In this document: positions 1 to 8,930 of the stretch, piece by piece | Layout: each line of letters opens with the position of its first letter | Position numbering within the stretch: the first letter of the stretch is position 1 | Source: Qipengyuania sp. S6317L1 | GTDB taxonomy: Bacteria; Pseudomonadota; Alphaproteobacteria; Sphingomonadales; Sphingomonadaceae | Assembly: GCF_023015615.1 (NCBI RefSeq) | Contig: NZ_JALKAJ010000003.1 | Location: 1-64,000, forward strand | DNA: 64,000 nucleotides | Direction: 5' to 3' | The notes under the pieces: model-generated | What the model was told of the DNA's origin: nothing | Databases searched by the model: none | The model's input: the letters and a program-made list of their open reading frames with translations, nothing else | Made by a program: the position numbers and the translations under genes

Positions 1-3000
1 CCATCGGCCTCCATGATGGCGCGCAAGAATGCTGTGCCATCGGTGAGCGCGAAATACACCTCCTGCAACCCGTCACCATCATAGTCATCCGCGCCCAGAA
101 CGCGGTTGATATTCTCGATCGCAAGGTCATTCTGGAAACGCTGCTGGCTGTCGAAGGGGCTGCCCTGTTCGACATCGCCTGATTGCACCAGCGGGTCGAG
201 GTAGATACCCGCCACCCGCGTTTCACCGGCCCAGCTAAAGTCGTCGAAGTAGACGAGGCCATCATCAGCGGTGCCAACGGTAGCAAAGCGCCCAATCGCA
301 TCGTTGACGAGGATCTGATCGATGTCGCCATCGCCATTGACGTCCGCCTCCCCGATCCGAAGCCAAGCGCCATCGCCGCCAAGCGCATTGCCATCAAAAT
401 CGCGTAATGCCGTGAGCGCGTCTTGATAGAGGGAAGGGTCGGCGGTCTGAAAGTTGACGCTCACCCCTTGGCCAGGAAGCAGGCGGACAGTCTCATCGTC
501 AAACTGCGCAAACTCGATCGTGCTGAGCGTGTCAGTGCCATCGGGCCCTACGACTTCAAACACACCAAGCTGCGTTTGTGTGATGGTGTAGTCAGCAAGG
601 GCACCAGCAAAGACAGCCGTGTCGATATTGCTCCCGCCATCAAGCAGGTCGTTTCCGCCACCACCATTGAGAGTGTCGGCATCAAGCCCACCAAAGAAGC
701 TCTCCGAACCCGCCCCGCCGAGCAGTGCGTCGATCCCTGCGCCGCCGGTTACAGGTCCCCCGGCCGTTCCGCTGCGTCCGTCATAAAGGTCATCGCCATT
801 GCCGAAGTCCACCTCGTTCAGGATAATGCCTTCGTTGATGATTGTCGCGCCCAAAAGAGCGGAGCGCGCTGGGTGGTCGTCAGGTCGTCCTCCGCGAGGA
901 TCGTAGAAGACAAAGCTGTGCGCTGTCAGCCCTTGGCTAATGGTGAACGATCCGCCTGGCGCTCCGCCCAATATGGTGTCGGACAAATCAGAGTCAGCCC
1001 CCGGCAAGAGGACTATATCGGCCGCGTTGACGTTGCCGCCGAATATTGAGCTGCTTGCGAAAATGAGATCAAAGCCAGAGATATTTGAGAACGTGTGGGG
1101 TTGGAGTTGCTCCCCGAATGGCGGCGAGAGCAAAAGCTGCTCAAAACCCGTCACATTTGCAAGGGAATCGCTGATCGAAGCTTCCGGGAAGAGATAAATC
1201 AGTTCGTCTTCATCGCCCGTACCACCATCGAGGCTTGTGATAGCCGTGGTCAGCAGTGACCCATGCTCGACCACGAATGAATCGTTCCCACCTCCCAAGG
1301 AGACGTCTCCAACAAAAGAGCCATCTCGAACCACGACGGTTTCGACGCCATCACTTCCTGTAATCGACGCAAGGTGGGAGTTGATGAAGCTGCCATTAGC
1401 ACGTGTTCCCCCCGAGATAGAGAGATTAGCATCGGGATTGTTGCTGTCCCTGAGCGTGAAAGAGGCCGTGTCCCCAGATATCACGATGCGCTCTAGACCA
1501 TGAAGACCGACAAAGCCTACTGACGAGAACGTGTCGCCCACCTCCATTGAAAGCACTTCAAAACCACTAACACCCGAACCGTCATAAGGCGAAAAAGGGG
1601 TCTGAGCGGCAATGGATAGTACATCATGACCTTCACCGCCGTCGGCGTTTAGGGTGAGCACATTGTTTGGGTCGAAGAAACTTGGACGCTCCAGATTCTG
1701 CACAATGACGATATCATTGCCAGTTCCGGCCTCGATTATATCGCCTTCATCGCGAACGATGATCACGTCATTGCCCGCGCCGCCATTGATCGTGTCGTCT
1801 CCCGCGCCGCCGTCGAGAACGTCGTCGCCTGCTCCGCCGTTGATAACGTCATCTCCTGCCAAGCCTCGCAAATAGTCAATTGCGGCCGTGCCTGAAATGG
1901 TGTCGCCGCTATCTGAGCCGTTGGTCACCGAATAGGCATTGAGCATTTGGATATCGGAGCGCACTGTCCCCTCAACCCAGTTGCGCCAAATGAAGGCCAC
2001 ATCGTCGGTGCCAAACGCAGCGATAAGCGGGGTATCCTGACCAAGGTCCGTCCCGTCATTGATGCGGAACTCATCGCCGATTGGCTGTCCATTGGAGGAA
2101 AAACGGCGGGCCATGACGTCACCGATCTGGAAGAAGTTTGGACCTTCACCCGGTACGTCAAGTCGCCATGCAACGACAAACGATCCGTCACCCAGAACTT
2201 CAGCGGTTGGTTGCATGGTATCGTAGTCAGTGTTTGTGTTCACCTGAAACTGCGACCCGACCATTTCCCCTTCAGGTGTGAAGATCGCGCCGACAATGAG
2301 GTCGGAAGAAGACGAGCTGGGAAGCTCGTTCCAGACCAACAAATAATTGCCGTCTTCGAGGATCTCGATCGACTGATATCGCTGGTCTGAATTGGCAGGG
2401 CCAGAAACTCCCACATCGACGAGCGCGCCAACCGGTTGTTGAGCATCGTTGAATGCCTGCGCCTTGATGGTTCGGTCATCATTCCAAGACGCGACGAAAC
2501 CACCATCGGGAAGGGCTGCGATCTGTACTCTTGAGAAATTAGTCGAATTGCTTCCCTCGGTCAACGTGAAGGGATCTGTGAGAAAACTACCGTCTTCGCC
2601 AAGGATGCGCGCCTGCATCGTATCTGGGTTGGAATTTGCTCCCCAAGCGACCAAAACCGAACCGTCGGCAAGGACGGCAACATCGGGCTGTTGTTCACGG
2701 TTGTTCGAGCCATCCAGACCAATGATTGATGTTGTTGGCGCTCCGTCGGAATCGAAGAACTGGGCTTTCACCAAAACTGGAGAACCGGACCAGACCAAAA
2801 CGAAGCCGCCGCCGGGTAGCCCGACGGTATCCACGCTTTGCATGTTTGCTTCGCCCACCGCGAACGGCTCAGTACGCAGGCTGCCATCAGCGTCGTAAAG
2901 AGCGGCGAAGGTTCCGGAACTCACATTGTAGGTGACCAAATAACCGCCATCGGACAAGCTTGCGATCGTATGGTTGTCTGCCGAAGTGAAAAGTTGAGCA

Positions 3001-3059
3001 GGAGAAACGCCCTCTTGTTCCAGATGCCCCAACTCAGATTCCGACACATATACTGGCAT
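1..3059 (-). CDS. Large secreted RTX-type calcium-binding repeat protein (3' end outside window)
   Basis: The minus strand is open from an ATG at 3059 to the window edge, at least 1019 residues, with a GAGGGG ribosome-binding site upstream. Residues about 30-300 carry at least six degenerate repeats centred on DGGFVVAW-like motifs (for example SDGGYLVTY, PDGGFVASW, GDGSFVVAW). Around residues 397-430 there are classic RTX nonapeptides (GGAGDDVLDGGAGDDTINGG), and a second RTX block lies near 749-806. It is followed by a DYTIT...GTDTLSTIEFAQFDD segment and a C-terminal region with EADVNGDGDIDQILVN and YDGDGLQEVYF calcium-loop-like motifs. There is no N-terminal signal peptide, as expected for type I secretion, whose signal would be at the missing C-terminus. 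RTX proteins bind Ca2+ outside the cell. The actual activity (adhesin, enzyme or S-layer-like) cannot be told; no catalytic domain is visible. No type I secretion genes are in the window. Confidence 0.85.
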   Translation of the reverse strand, partial: MPVYVSESELGHLEQEGVSPAQLFTSADNHTIASLSDGGYLVTYNVSSGTFAALYDADGSLRTEPFAVGEANMQSVDTVGLPGGGFVLVWSGSPVLVKAQFFDSDGAPTTSIIGLDGSNNREQQPDVAVLADGSVLVAWGANSNPDTMQARILGEDGSFLTDPFTLTEGSNSTNFSRVQIAALPDGGFVASWNDDRTIKAQAFNDAQQPVGALVDVGVSGPANSDQRYQSIEILEDGNYLLVWNELPSSSSSDLIVGAIFTPEGEMVGSQFQVNTNTDYDTMQPTAEVLGDGSFVVAWRLDVPGEGPNFFQIGDVMARRFSSNGQPIGDEFRINDGTDLGQDTPLIAAFGTDDVAFIWRNWVEGTVRSDIQMLNAYSVTNGSDSGDTISGTAAIDYLRGLAGDDVINGGAGDDVLDGGAGDDTINGGAGNDVIIVRDEGDIIEAGTGNDIVIVQNLERPSFFDPNNVLTLNADGGEGHDVLSIAAQTPFSPYDGSGVSGFEVLSMEVGDTFSSVGFVGLHGLERIVISGDTASFTLRDSNNPDANLSISGGTRANGSFINSHLASITGSDGVETVVVRDGSFVGDVSLGGGNDSFVVEHGSLLTTAITSLDGGTGDEDELIYLFPEASISDSLANVTGFEQLLLSPPFGEQLQPHTFSNISGFDLIFASSSIFGGNVNAADIVLLPGADSDLSDTILGGAPGGSFTISQGLTAHSFVFYDPRGGRPDDHPARSALLGATIINEGIILNEVDFGNGDDLYDGRSGTAGGPVTGGAGIDALLGGAGSESFFGGLDADTLNGGGGNDLLDGGSNIDTAVFAGALADYTITQTQLGVFEVVGPDGTDTLSTIEFAQFDDETVRLLPGQGVSVNFQTADPSLYQDALTALRDFDGNALGGDGAWLRIGEADVNGDGDIDQILVNDAIGRFATVGTADDGLVYFDDFSWAGETRVAGIYLDPLVQSGDVEQGSPFDSQQRFQNDLAIENINRVLGADDYDGDGLQEVYFALTDGTAFLRAIMEAD

Positions 3060-3362
3060 TTAGTCTGACCCCTCAAAAACATTGCGCAGGGCCGCCTAAC
3101 AACAATTACTCATGCCAATCAACACTCTAAGCGCACTTTGGTGTTCTAATCTGTAGAGACTGATCTCGTGTTGCAAATGTTTGCCGTGAAGACTTGCCAT
3201 TTTTACCCGTTAGCGCCTTAGGCGCTCCCGCTTACCGGCCCGCTCAGATTGCAATGCGACCAGTGTCTCCCCATATCGCTGGCACCTTTTTCCCGCACAA
3301 CTGTTGGGTCTATGTCGCCCTGGTGTTGACACCCTAGAACATTTCCGGAACAAATCCACTTC
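3060..3362. promoter_or_regulatory. Divergent intergenic region between the RTX gene and uvrA
   Basis: These 303 bases separate two divergent genes and hold no credible coding sequence. The uvrA-proximal end has a TTGACA -35-like hexamer at 3326-3331 and a LexA site. The half near the RTX gene is AT-richer and presumably holds its promoter, but no clear hexamers could be assigned. Confidence 0.5.
3337..3351 (+). promoter_or_regulatory. LexA (SOS) box of uvrA
   Basis: GAAC-ATTTCCG-GAAC is an exact inverse-orientation match to the alphaproteobacterial LexA operator GTTC-N7-GTTC. It lies 12-26 bases before the uvrA start codon, just downstream of a TTGACA at 3326-3331, so LexA bound here would cover the promoter. 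Confidence 0.85.
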
Positions 3363-6284
3363 ATGTCTCTTACAAAAATCTCGGTTCGCGGTGCGCGTGA
3401 GCACAACCTTAAAGGTATCGATATCGACCTGCCGCGCGATGCGCTGATTGTGGTCACGGGGCTGTCGGGGTCGGGGAAGTCTTCGCTCGCCTTTGATACC
3501 ATCTATGCCGAGGGGCAGCGGCGCTATGTCGAGAGCCTTTCCGCCTATGCGCGCCAGTTCCTTGAGATGATGCAAAAGCCCGATGTCGAGCATATCGACG
3601 GGCTCTCGCCGGCGATCTCGATCGAGCAGAAGACGACTAGCCGCAACCCGCGCTCGACCGTGGCGACGGTGACCGAGATTTATGACTATATGCGGCTTTT
3701 GTGGGCGAGGGCGGGTGTGCCGTATTCGCCAGCGACCGGAGAGCCGATCAGCGCGCAGTCGGTTTCGCAAATGGTCGACCGGGTGATGGAATTGCCGGAA
3801 GGGACCCGCGCTTACCTCCTCGCGCCAGTGGTGCGGGGCCGCAAGGGTGAGTATCGCAAGGAGCTGGCCGAGTGGCAAAAGGCGGGCTTTACCCGCGTGC
3901 GTATCGACGGCGAACTTTACCCGATCGAAGAAGCGCCCGCGCTCGACAAGAAATTCAAGCATGACATCGAAGTCGTCGTTGACCGGATCGCGGTGAAGGA
4001 CGGCCTTCAGACGCGGCTGGCGGACTCGTTTGAAACGGCGCTCAAGCTTGCCGAGGGGCTTGCTTACGTCGACCTTGCCGATGGCGTTGTGCCGGGGCGT
4101 GAGGGTGAAGCTGACAGCGGTGGGGCTATGAAGGGGGCGGGGCTGCCTGCCAACCGCATCGTATTCTCCGAAAAATTCGCCTGTCCCGTCAGCGGTTTCA
4201 CCATCGAAGAGATCGAACCGCGCCTGTTTTCGTTTAACTCGCCGCAAGGGGCATGCCCGACCTGCGACGGGATCGGCGAAAAGCAGTTGTTCGACCCGCA
4301 ACTGGTGATCCCCAACGAAGGGCTGACCCTGAAACAGGGCGCCGTCGCGCCTTGGGCCAAGTCCAACCCGCCATCGCCGTACTATATGCAGGTTCTCACC
4401 AGCCTTGCGAAGGCGTATGATTTCAAGATCACAACGCCGTGGAAGGACTTGGAGCCCGATCAAAAGCTGATCATCCTGCATGGCACGGGCGGGATGCCGG
4501 TGCCGCTGACGTTCAAGGACGGGCGCAAGGAATACACCGTCAACAAGGCGTTCGAGGGCGTCATCGGTAACCTCAACCGGCGTTTGGCGCAGACCGAGAG
4601 CGCGTGGATGCAGGAGGAGCTTTCCAAGTTCCAGACCTCCCAACCGTGCGAGGCGTGCGGCGGCAAACGCCTCAATGAAAAATCGCTGGCGGTGAAGATC
4701 CCGTCCGAGAACGGCCCCACCGATATTGCCGAACCCGTCAGGATGAGCGTAGCCGATGCAAAGGCGTGGTTCCTCGACCTCGACCAGCATCTGAGCGAGC
4801 AGCAACAGCAGATCGCAAAGCCGATCCTCAAAGAGATCAACGAGCGTCTCGGCTTCCTCGACAATGTCGGGCTGGACTATCTCAACCTCGACCGCACCAG
4901 CGGCACGCTTTCAGGCGGCGAGAGCCAGCGTATCCGCCTCGCCAGCCAGATCGGCAGCGGGCTTTCCGGCGTGCTTTACGTGCTGGACGAGCCCTCCATC
5001 GGCCTTCACCAGCGCGACAACGACCGCCTCCTCGAAACGCTCAAACGTCTGCGCGACCTTGGCAATACGGTGATTGTGGTCGAGCATGACGAAGACGCGA
5101 TCCGCACCGCCGACCATATCGTCGATATCGGTCCCGGAGCGGGCGTGCGCGGCGGCGAGATCGTGGCGCAAGGGACGCTCAAGCAGATCATGCGCTCGAA
5201 AAAGTCGCTCACCGCCGATTACCTGACCGGGCGGCGCGAAATCGCTGTTCCGACGGATCGGCGCAAGGGCAATGGCCTTTCGCTCACCGTCCACGGGGCG
5301 CAGGCGAACAATCTGCAGAACGTCACCGCCTCCATCCCGCTTGGCACCTTTACCTGCATCACCGGAGTATCGGGGTCGGGCAAGTCGTCCTTCACCATCG
5401 ACACGCTCTACGCAGCGGCCGCGCGCACATTGAACGGCGCGCGCATTATCGCTGGCAAGCATGAAAAGGTGACGGGCCTCGAACACTGCGACAAGGTGAT
5501 CGAGATCGACCAATCGCCCATCGGCCGCACCCCGCGCTCCAACCCCGCGACCTACACCGGCGCCTTTACCCAGATCCGCGACTGGTTTGCAGGGCTGCCG
5601 GAATCCCAGGCGCGCGGATACAAGCCGGGGCGCTTCTCCTTCAACGTTAAGGGTGGCCGGTGCGAGGCATGCCAGGGCGACGGCGTGCGCAAGATCGAGA
5701 TGCACTTCCTCCCCGACGTTTACGTGACGTGCGAGGAATGTGGCGGAAAGCGTTACAATCGCGAAACTTTGCAGGTGAAGTTCAAGGGGCATTCCATCGC
5801 CGACGTGCTCGACATGACGATTGAGGATGCCGCCGAATTCTTCAAGGCCGTCCCCCCCATCCGCGATAAAATGGCGATGCTGTGCGAAGTGGGACTTGGC
5901 TATGTAAAGGTCGGCCAACAGGCGACGACGCTATCGGGCGGCGAGGCGCAGCGCGTGAAACTGGCCAAGGAATTGGCCAAGCGTTCGACGGGCCAGACGC
6001 TCTATATCCTCGACGAGCCCACCACGGGCCTGCATTTTGAGGATGTGAGGAAGCTTCTGGAAGTGCTCCAGCGCCTTGTCGAACAGGGCAATTCGGTCGT
6101 GGTGATCGAGCACAATCTCGATGTGATCAAGACGGCGGACCATATTCTGGACTTAGGCCCAGATGGTGGCGTTCGCGGCGGCGAGCTTGTCGCGAGCGGA
6201 ACACCGGAGGAAGTGGCCAAGGTCGAGCGCAGCTTTACGGGGCAGTATTTGAAGCCGATGTTGGAGCGGGCGAAGGTGGGGTAG
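3363..6284 (+). CDS. uvrA: UvrA, excinuclease ABC subunit A
   Basis: This is the damage-recognition ATPase of nucleotide excision repair, which loads UvrB at bulky lesions. The 973-residue length fits the family. The first ATPase has Walker [14 protein letters not shown] near residues 33-45 and ABC signature [14 protein letters not shown]. The second has Walker [12 protein letters not shown] and signature [15 protein letters not shown]. The C-terminal zinc finger CEACQGDG...CEECGGK is intact. In the first zinc module the motif reads CPVS where E. coli has CPIC, so one ligand cysteine is a serine. The start is ATG at 3363; no Shine-Dalgarno sequence precedes it and the promoter/LexA site is very close, so the mRNA may have little or no leader. 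The insert starting at 6323 is convergent with its 3' end. Confidence 0.98.
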   Translation: MSLTKISVRGAREHNLKGIDIDLPRDALIVVTGLSGSGKSSLAFDTIYAEGQRRYVESLSAYARQFLEMMQKPDVEHIDGLSPAISIEQKTTSRNPRSTVATVTEIYDYMRLLWARAGVPYSPATGEPISAQSVSQMVDRVMELPEGTRAYLLAPVVRGRKGEYRKELAEWQKAGFTRVRIDGELYPIEEAPALDKKFKHDIEVVVDRIAVKDGLQTRLADSFETALKLAEGLAYVDLADGVVPGREGEADSGGAMKGAGLPANRIVFSEKFACPVSGFTIEEIEPRLFSFNSPQGACPTCDGIGEKQLFDPQLVIPNEGLTLKQGAVAPWAKSNPPSPYYMQVLTSLAKAYDFKITTPWKDLEPDQKLIILHGTGGMPVPLTFKDGRKEYTVNKAFEGVIGNLNRRLAQTESAWMQEELSKFQTSQPCEACGGKRLNEKSLAVKIPSENGPTDIAEPVRMSVADAKAWFLDLDQHLSEQQQQIAKPILKEINERLGFLDNVGLDYLNLDRTSGTLSGGESQRIRLASQIGSGLSGVLYVLDEPSIGLHQRDNDRLLETLKRLRDLGNTVIVVEHDEDAIRTADHIVDIGPGAGVRGGEIVAQGTLKQIMRSKKSLTADYLTGRREIAVPTDRRKGNGLSLTVHGAQANNLQNVTASIPLGTFTCITGVSGSGKSSFTIDTLYAAAARTLNGARIIAGKHEKVTGLEHCDKVIEIDQSPIGRTPRSNPATYTGAFTQIRDWFAGLPESQARGYKPGRFSFNVKGGRCEACQGDGVRKIEMHFLPDVYVTCEECGGKRYNRETLQVKFKGHSIADVLDMTIEDAAEFFKAVPPIRDKMAMLCEVGLGYVKVGQQATTLSGGEAQRVKLAKELAKRSTGQTLYILDEPTTGLHFEDVRKLLEVLQRLVEQGNSVVVIEHNLDVIKTADHILDLGPDGGVRGGELVASGTPEEVAKVERSFTGQYLKPMLERAKVG

Positions 6285-6322
6285 TTAGTCGATGCAGTCC
6301 GTTACGCAATTCAATTCGGACC

Positions 6323-7468
6323 CTAAACCTCTTTCGGAAGGGTTTCCGCTAGCTCCCTGTAAAGCGCTGCCGCGCCACTTGATCCCGGTACGAAACGATC
6401 CGTGTTGAAATCATTATCTTTCAGTGATGACCGATCAAGCAGGGATCGAAATTGTTCCTTAGTTGGTACGGTAGGCTTGGTGGTTATACTGAGATAAGCC
6501 TCTCTCAGATACCGGATTAATGCGTTATAACCGTTGGTTTTCGAGAGCATGGCTCCTCGCCCAGTGTCCGTCCATGCGACTTCCCACTTTTCGCTGACCG
6601 CGCCGAAGAAATTGATCAATATTGCTAAAATCTTGTGATCTTCGTTAGCTTTGAAATGCGGGTAGAAAATTCTCCGTTCAAAGTCATCTTGGCCTCGGTC
6701 AGGCCACACACCTGTTCGTTTACCTATGTCACGGTCAGTCATTGGATCTCGCGAGACGTAAGGAAGTATTCCACGAACAACGGTGGCTTGCGATAAAGTT
6801 TCTCCAAACACCCCTTCGGTGGCTGAGCCGAGCCTCTTAATCCTCTCGAAGAATGGGCTGTCTGACCTTGAATTGAGGCTAACAACGAGCTCATGGCAAG
6901 TCTTCTCAGGGCTCCTTCCTTTGTCCAAGGAAAAGAGGTCGTAAACGAGGCTTTTATTTACTTTGGTTTGAGCGAGGTTGACTTTCGAAAACAGCATAGC
7001 TTGAGTCCCCTCAGCGATGCCAACAAAAATGTTCACTGAGAGGTCCCAGTTGAAGTTTGTGCCTTCAAACGCCTTGAGGCGGTGCTGCCCATCTATGATG
7101 CGCGCAATCCCGCGAAAAGGTACAATGACCGATTTGTCCTCTGGATCCTCATAGGGCGTTAAAACTAAATGCTTCAATCCGTCGACGGTTTCGAGCGACG
7201 CGCAACGTTCATCAACGGAAACGACGATTGAGGTTGGAAAACTCGCGTCTACCGTTCCAATATATTTCCTGATTTCTTTGACTCTATCATCCTTTAGTTT
7301 TCGCTGGATGCCCATAAAGTCTTTAACCCCATTGTTCTCTTTGATCTGTCGAAAATCAAACTGGCAAATTTCGAGCAGACTTTGAGCGGGCATCACGGTT
7401 GAGTAGAACTTGCCGACTGGCTGTTCTACCTCTTGAAAGGGAAGCGATAGTTTAGTCCTACTGGCCAT
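6323..7468 (-). CDS. DGQHR-domain (DndB-like) protein
   Basis: The protein is about 381 residues from the ATG at 7468 (an in-frame upstream ATG at 7495 would add nine). The hallmark DGQHR motif is near residues 126-130, in GIARIIDGQHRLKAF, preceded by the family's QRKLKDDRVKEIRKYI helix and followed by FSKVNLAQTKVNKSLVYDLF. DGQHR proteins include DndB, linked to DNA phosphorothioation systems, and many uncharacterised relatives in genomic islands and defence loci; biochemical activity is generally unknown. The start overlaps the end of the upstream membrane-protein gene by 11 bases, implying translational coupling. It is the last gene of a three-gene operon with a Dam-type methylase. Base composition is distinctly AT-richer than uvrA next door (line 7321-7380 has 24 G/C of 60), pointing to horizontal transfer. 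No dnd sulfur-transfer genes are present here. Confidence 0.8.
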   Translation of the reverse strand: MASRTKLSLPFQEVEQPVGKFYSTVMPAQSLLEICQFDFRQIKENNGVKDFMGIQRKLKDDRVKEIRKYIGTVDASFPTSIVVSVDERCASLETVDGLKHLVLTPYEDPEDKSVIVPFRGIARIIDGQHRLKAFEGTNFNWDLSVNIFVGIAEGTQAMLFSKVNLAQTKVNKSLVYDLFSLDKGRSPEKTCHELVVSLNSRSDSPFFERIKRLGSATEGVFGETLSQATVVRGILPYVSRDPMTDRDIGKRTGVWPDRGQDDFERRIFYPHFKANEDHKILAILINFFGAVSEKWEVAWTDTGRGAMLSKTNGYNALIRYLREAYLSITTKPTVPTKEQFRSLLDRSSLKDNDFNTDRFVPGSSGAAALYRELAETLPKEV

Positions 7469-7970
7469 TTTTGAACCTATTGTACTCGTCATCAAGGCTC
7501 TTAGTACCTTGCTTGAACGTATCCTGTAGATCGGGCGGTGCTATCTCCATGTAAAACAGCAAAAGATAGTGGATGAGGAGAAATGCCCCGTAGAACCAGT
7601 ACCCCCAGCTAACGACGTCATCGTTGACGATTGTCGAGAATGTGGGATCAACGCCAATAAATCCTACGATGGGAAGAACCAATAATATTGCTGCCATTCC
7701 TAGATAGGCTCTTGCAGCGTGCCTTGGGCGATCGCCTCGAAGAATTGCTAGCCAGAGAATTGTGCCAAAAAGAGCATAGGCAAGTAGGTAGATCTGACCG
7801 CGCGCGAACAACGTGCCAACCTCAAAACCAACCCCGCCGTCACCTGTTGCCGATTTTACAAACGCAGTGATGAAGTAAGGAGCCAACGAGCAGATCGCTA
7901 TTATCAACACTTCGGTTATAGAGCGCCAGTGCACATCGGGCTGGCTGAAATATTGTTTTACCCAATACAT
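7458..7970 (-). CDS. Small four-helix membrane protein, function unknown
   Basis: The 170-residue product has four hydrophobic segments, about residues 17-37, 59-78, 88-108 and 120-141, and a charged soluble tail ending TKSLDDEYNRFKNGQ. I do not recognise the family. Its ATG (7970) comes directly after the TAA of the methyltransferase gene with no gap, and its TAG overlaps the start of the DGQHR gene, so the three are almost certainly co-translated. The context suggests that the protein works with the other two, possibly as a membrane-acting effector as in several phage-defence systems, but that role is inference only. Composition matches the AT-rich insert. Confidence 0.75.
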   Translation of the reverse strand: MYWVKQYFSQPDVHWRSITEVLIIAICSLAPYFITAFVKSATGDGGVGFEVGTLFARGQIYLLAYALFGTILWLAILRGDRPRHAARAYLGMAAILLVLPIVGFIGVDPTFSTIVNDDVVSWGYWFYGAFLLIHYLLLFYMEIAPPDLQDTFKQGTKSLDDEYNRFKNGQ

Positions 7971-8762
7971 TTAGGCAACCAAGATAAATTCAGTTGTTTT
8001 GCTACGTCCAGAGCTTTGTCCACTAATTATCGACGAGCGCGCAACAGAGGAATGTTTGCCAAATCCATCGTAAAGAGCCCTAACACTCTGGTGGTCAGCA
8101 TTTGTTAAGATGACCGACGCACCTCGTTCACTAGCTCGTTGCAATGAAAATGACAGTCTCTCTTGATCCGCCCACGAGAAAATAGCTTCGTTGTATTTCA
8201 CAAAGCCATTCATATTATGTTTTACTGTGTAAGGTGGATCAACAAAAAGAAGATCTCCAACGCCAGCAAGGTTTATCGAGTCTTCAAAGTCACCACACAT
8301 CAGCGTCGCCCTCTTGATAATCTTAGCGTAGTCCTGAAATGATTCTGCTTCGTCAAAGATTGCGTTCTTAGTGCCAATCGGCACGTTGAATTGGCCTTTC
8401 AAGTTAAGCCTAAAAAGACCGTTCCAACATGTTCGGTTCAAGTAGAGAGTGCGGATAGCTCCGACCGGTCCATGAGTGTATCCCCGAGCGCGCACCTTGT
8501 AGTACATCTCTTTCGAGTGTGCTTGATGAAGGTGCTTTAGACCACGAGCGATGGTCTGAGGCTTCGTCGATATCATCTCATAAAGATTGATTAGCTCAGG
8601 ATTTAAGTCGTTCAATATCGCCTTTTTAGGAGCAATAGCGAAAAAGCCTGCACCGCCTCCCAAAAATGGCTCAATATACCTATCGAATGATGGCAATTTT
8701 TCTATGAATTCAGAGGTGAAAAGCCAACGCTTTCCTCCTGCCCACTTAAGAAAAGGCTTCAT
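7971..8762 (-). CDS. Dam-type (D12 class) DNA adenine N6-methyltransferase
   Basis: The 263-residue product transfers a methyl group from SAM to adenine N6 in DNA. From the ATG at 8762 it starts MKPFLKWAGGK, the standard N-terminus of D12-class enzymes. The SAM-binding motif YIEPFLGGGAGFF is at about 29-41, YLNRTCWNGLFRLN at 107-120 and the catalytic DPPY at 175-178. A TTG at 8813 would extend it by 17 residues, but the ATG fits the family and has a GGGGA element upstream. The recognition sequence cannot be read; GATC is possible by family resemblance. No cognate restriction endonuclease lies nearby; instead the gene leads an operon with a four-helix membrane protein and a DGQHR protein. CcrM, the usual alphaproteobacterial cell-cycle methylase, belongs to a different class, so this is an accessory enzyme. 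Confidence 0.92.
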   Translation of the reverse strand: MKPFLKWAGGKRWLFTSEFIEKLPSFDRYIEPFLGGGAGFFAIAPKKAILNDLNPELINLYEMISTKPQTIARGLKHLHQAHSKEMYYKVRARGYTHGPVGAIRTLYLNRTCWNGLFRLNLKGQFNVPIGTKNAIFDEAESFQDYAKIIKRATLMCGDFEDSINLAGVGDLLFVDPPYTVKHNMNGFVKYNEAIFSWADQERLSFSLQRASERGASVILTNADHQSVRALYDGFGKHSSVARSSIISGQSSGRSKTTEFILVA

Positions 8763-8930
8763 CCCGCGTCCCCATTTAGCATTTCTGCTTAGCCTTAAAT
8801 TTTGCAAATTCAAGACGCCAGAGTTTTCCTACACCGCAAAATTCGCGTAAATGGGCTGGCTCCCTTCTCTACGCCTGCGCGGCGCTCACCCCACGCGCGC
8901 CGCAGCGTAATGCCACACCGGAGCCTCCCC
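8763..8930. promoter_or_regulatory. Divergent promoter region between the methyltransferase operon and the HTH gene
   Basis: The first 80 bases next to the methyltransferase are AT-rich, with minus-strand TTGCAA and TAAAT-like elements that could be a promoter for the accessory operon. The remainder returns to GC-rich composition, which places the edge of the insert at roughly 8850. No integrase gene or clear duplicated attachment site is visible. Confidence 0.4.

Noticed and set aside
423-1049. Plus-strand open frame over the RTX gene
   Set aside because: The opposite strand reads through as an RTX protein; this frame is its shadow.
1750-1870. Short tandem repeat as CRISPR-like array
   Set aside because: The periodicity is 27 bases and encodes RTX nonapeptides; there are no spacers.
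3210-4805. Long minus-strand open frame (531 codons) opposite uvrA
   Set aside because: It is antisense to a certain gene and its translation is rich in R, H and L with no fold pattern. Similar antisense frames at 4911-5918, 11032-12624, 38387-39532 and 50043-51686 were dropped for the same reason.
6285-8930. Direct repeats as attachment sites around the accessory operon
   Set aside because: Short AT-rich similarities (GCAATTC-like) occur at both ends but are too short and inexact to be convincing.
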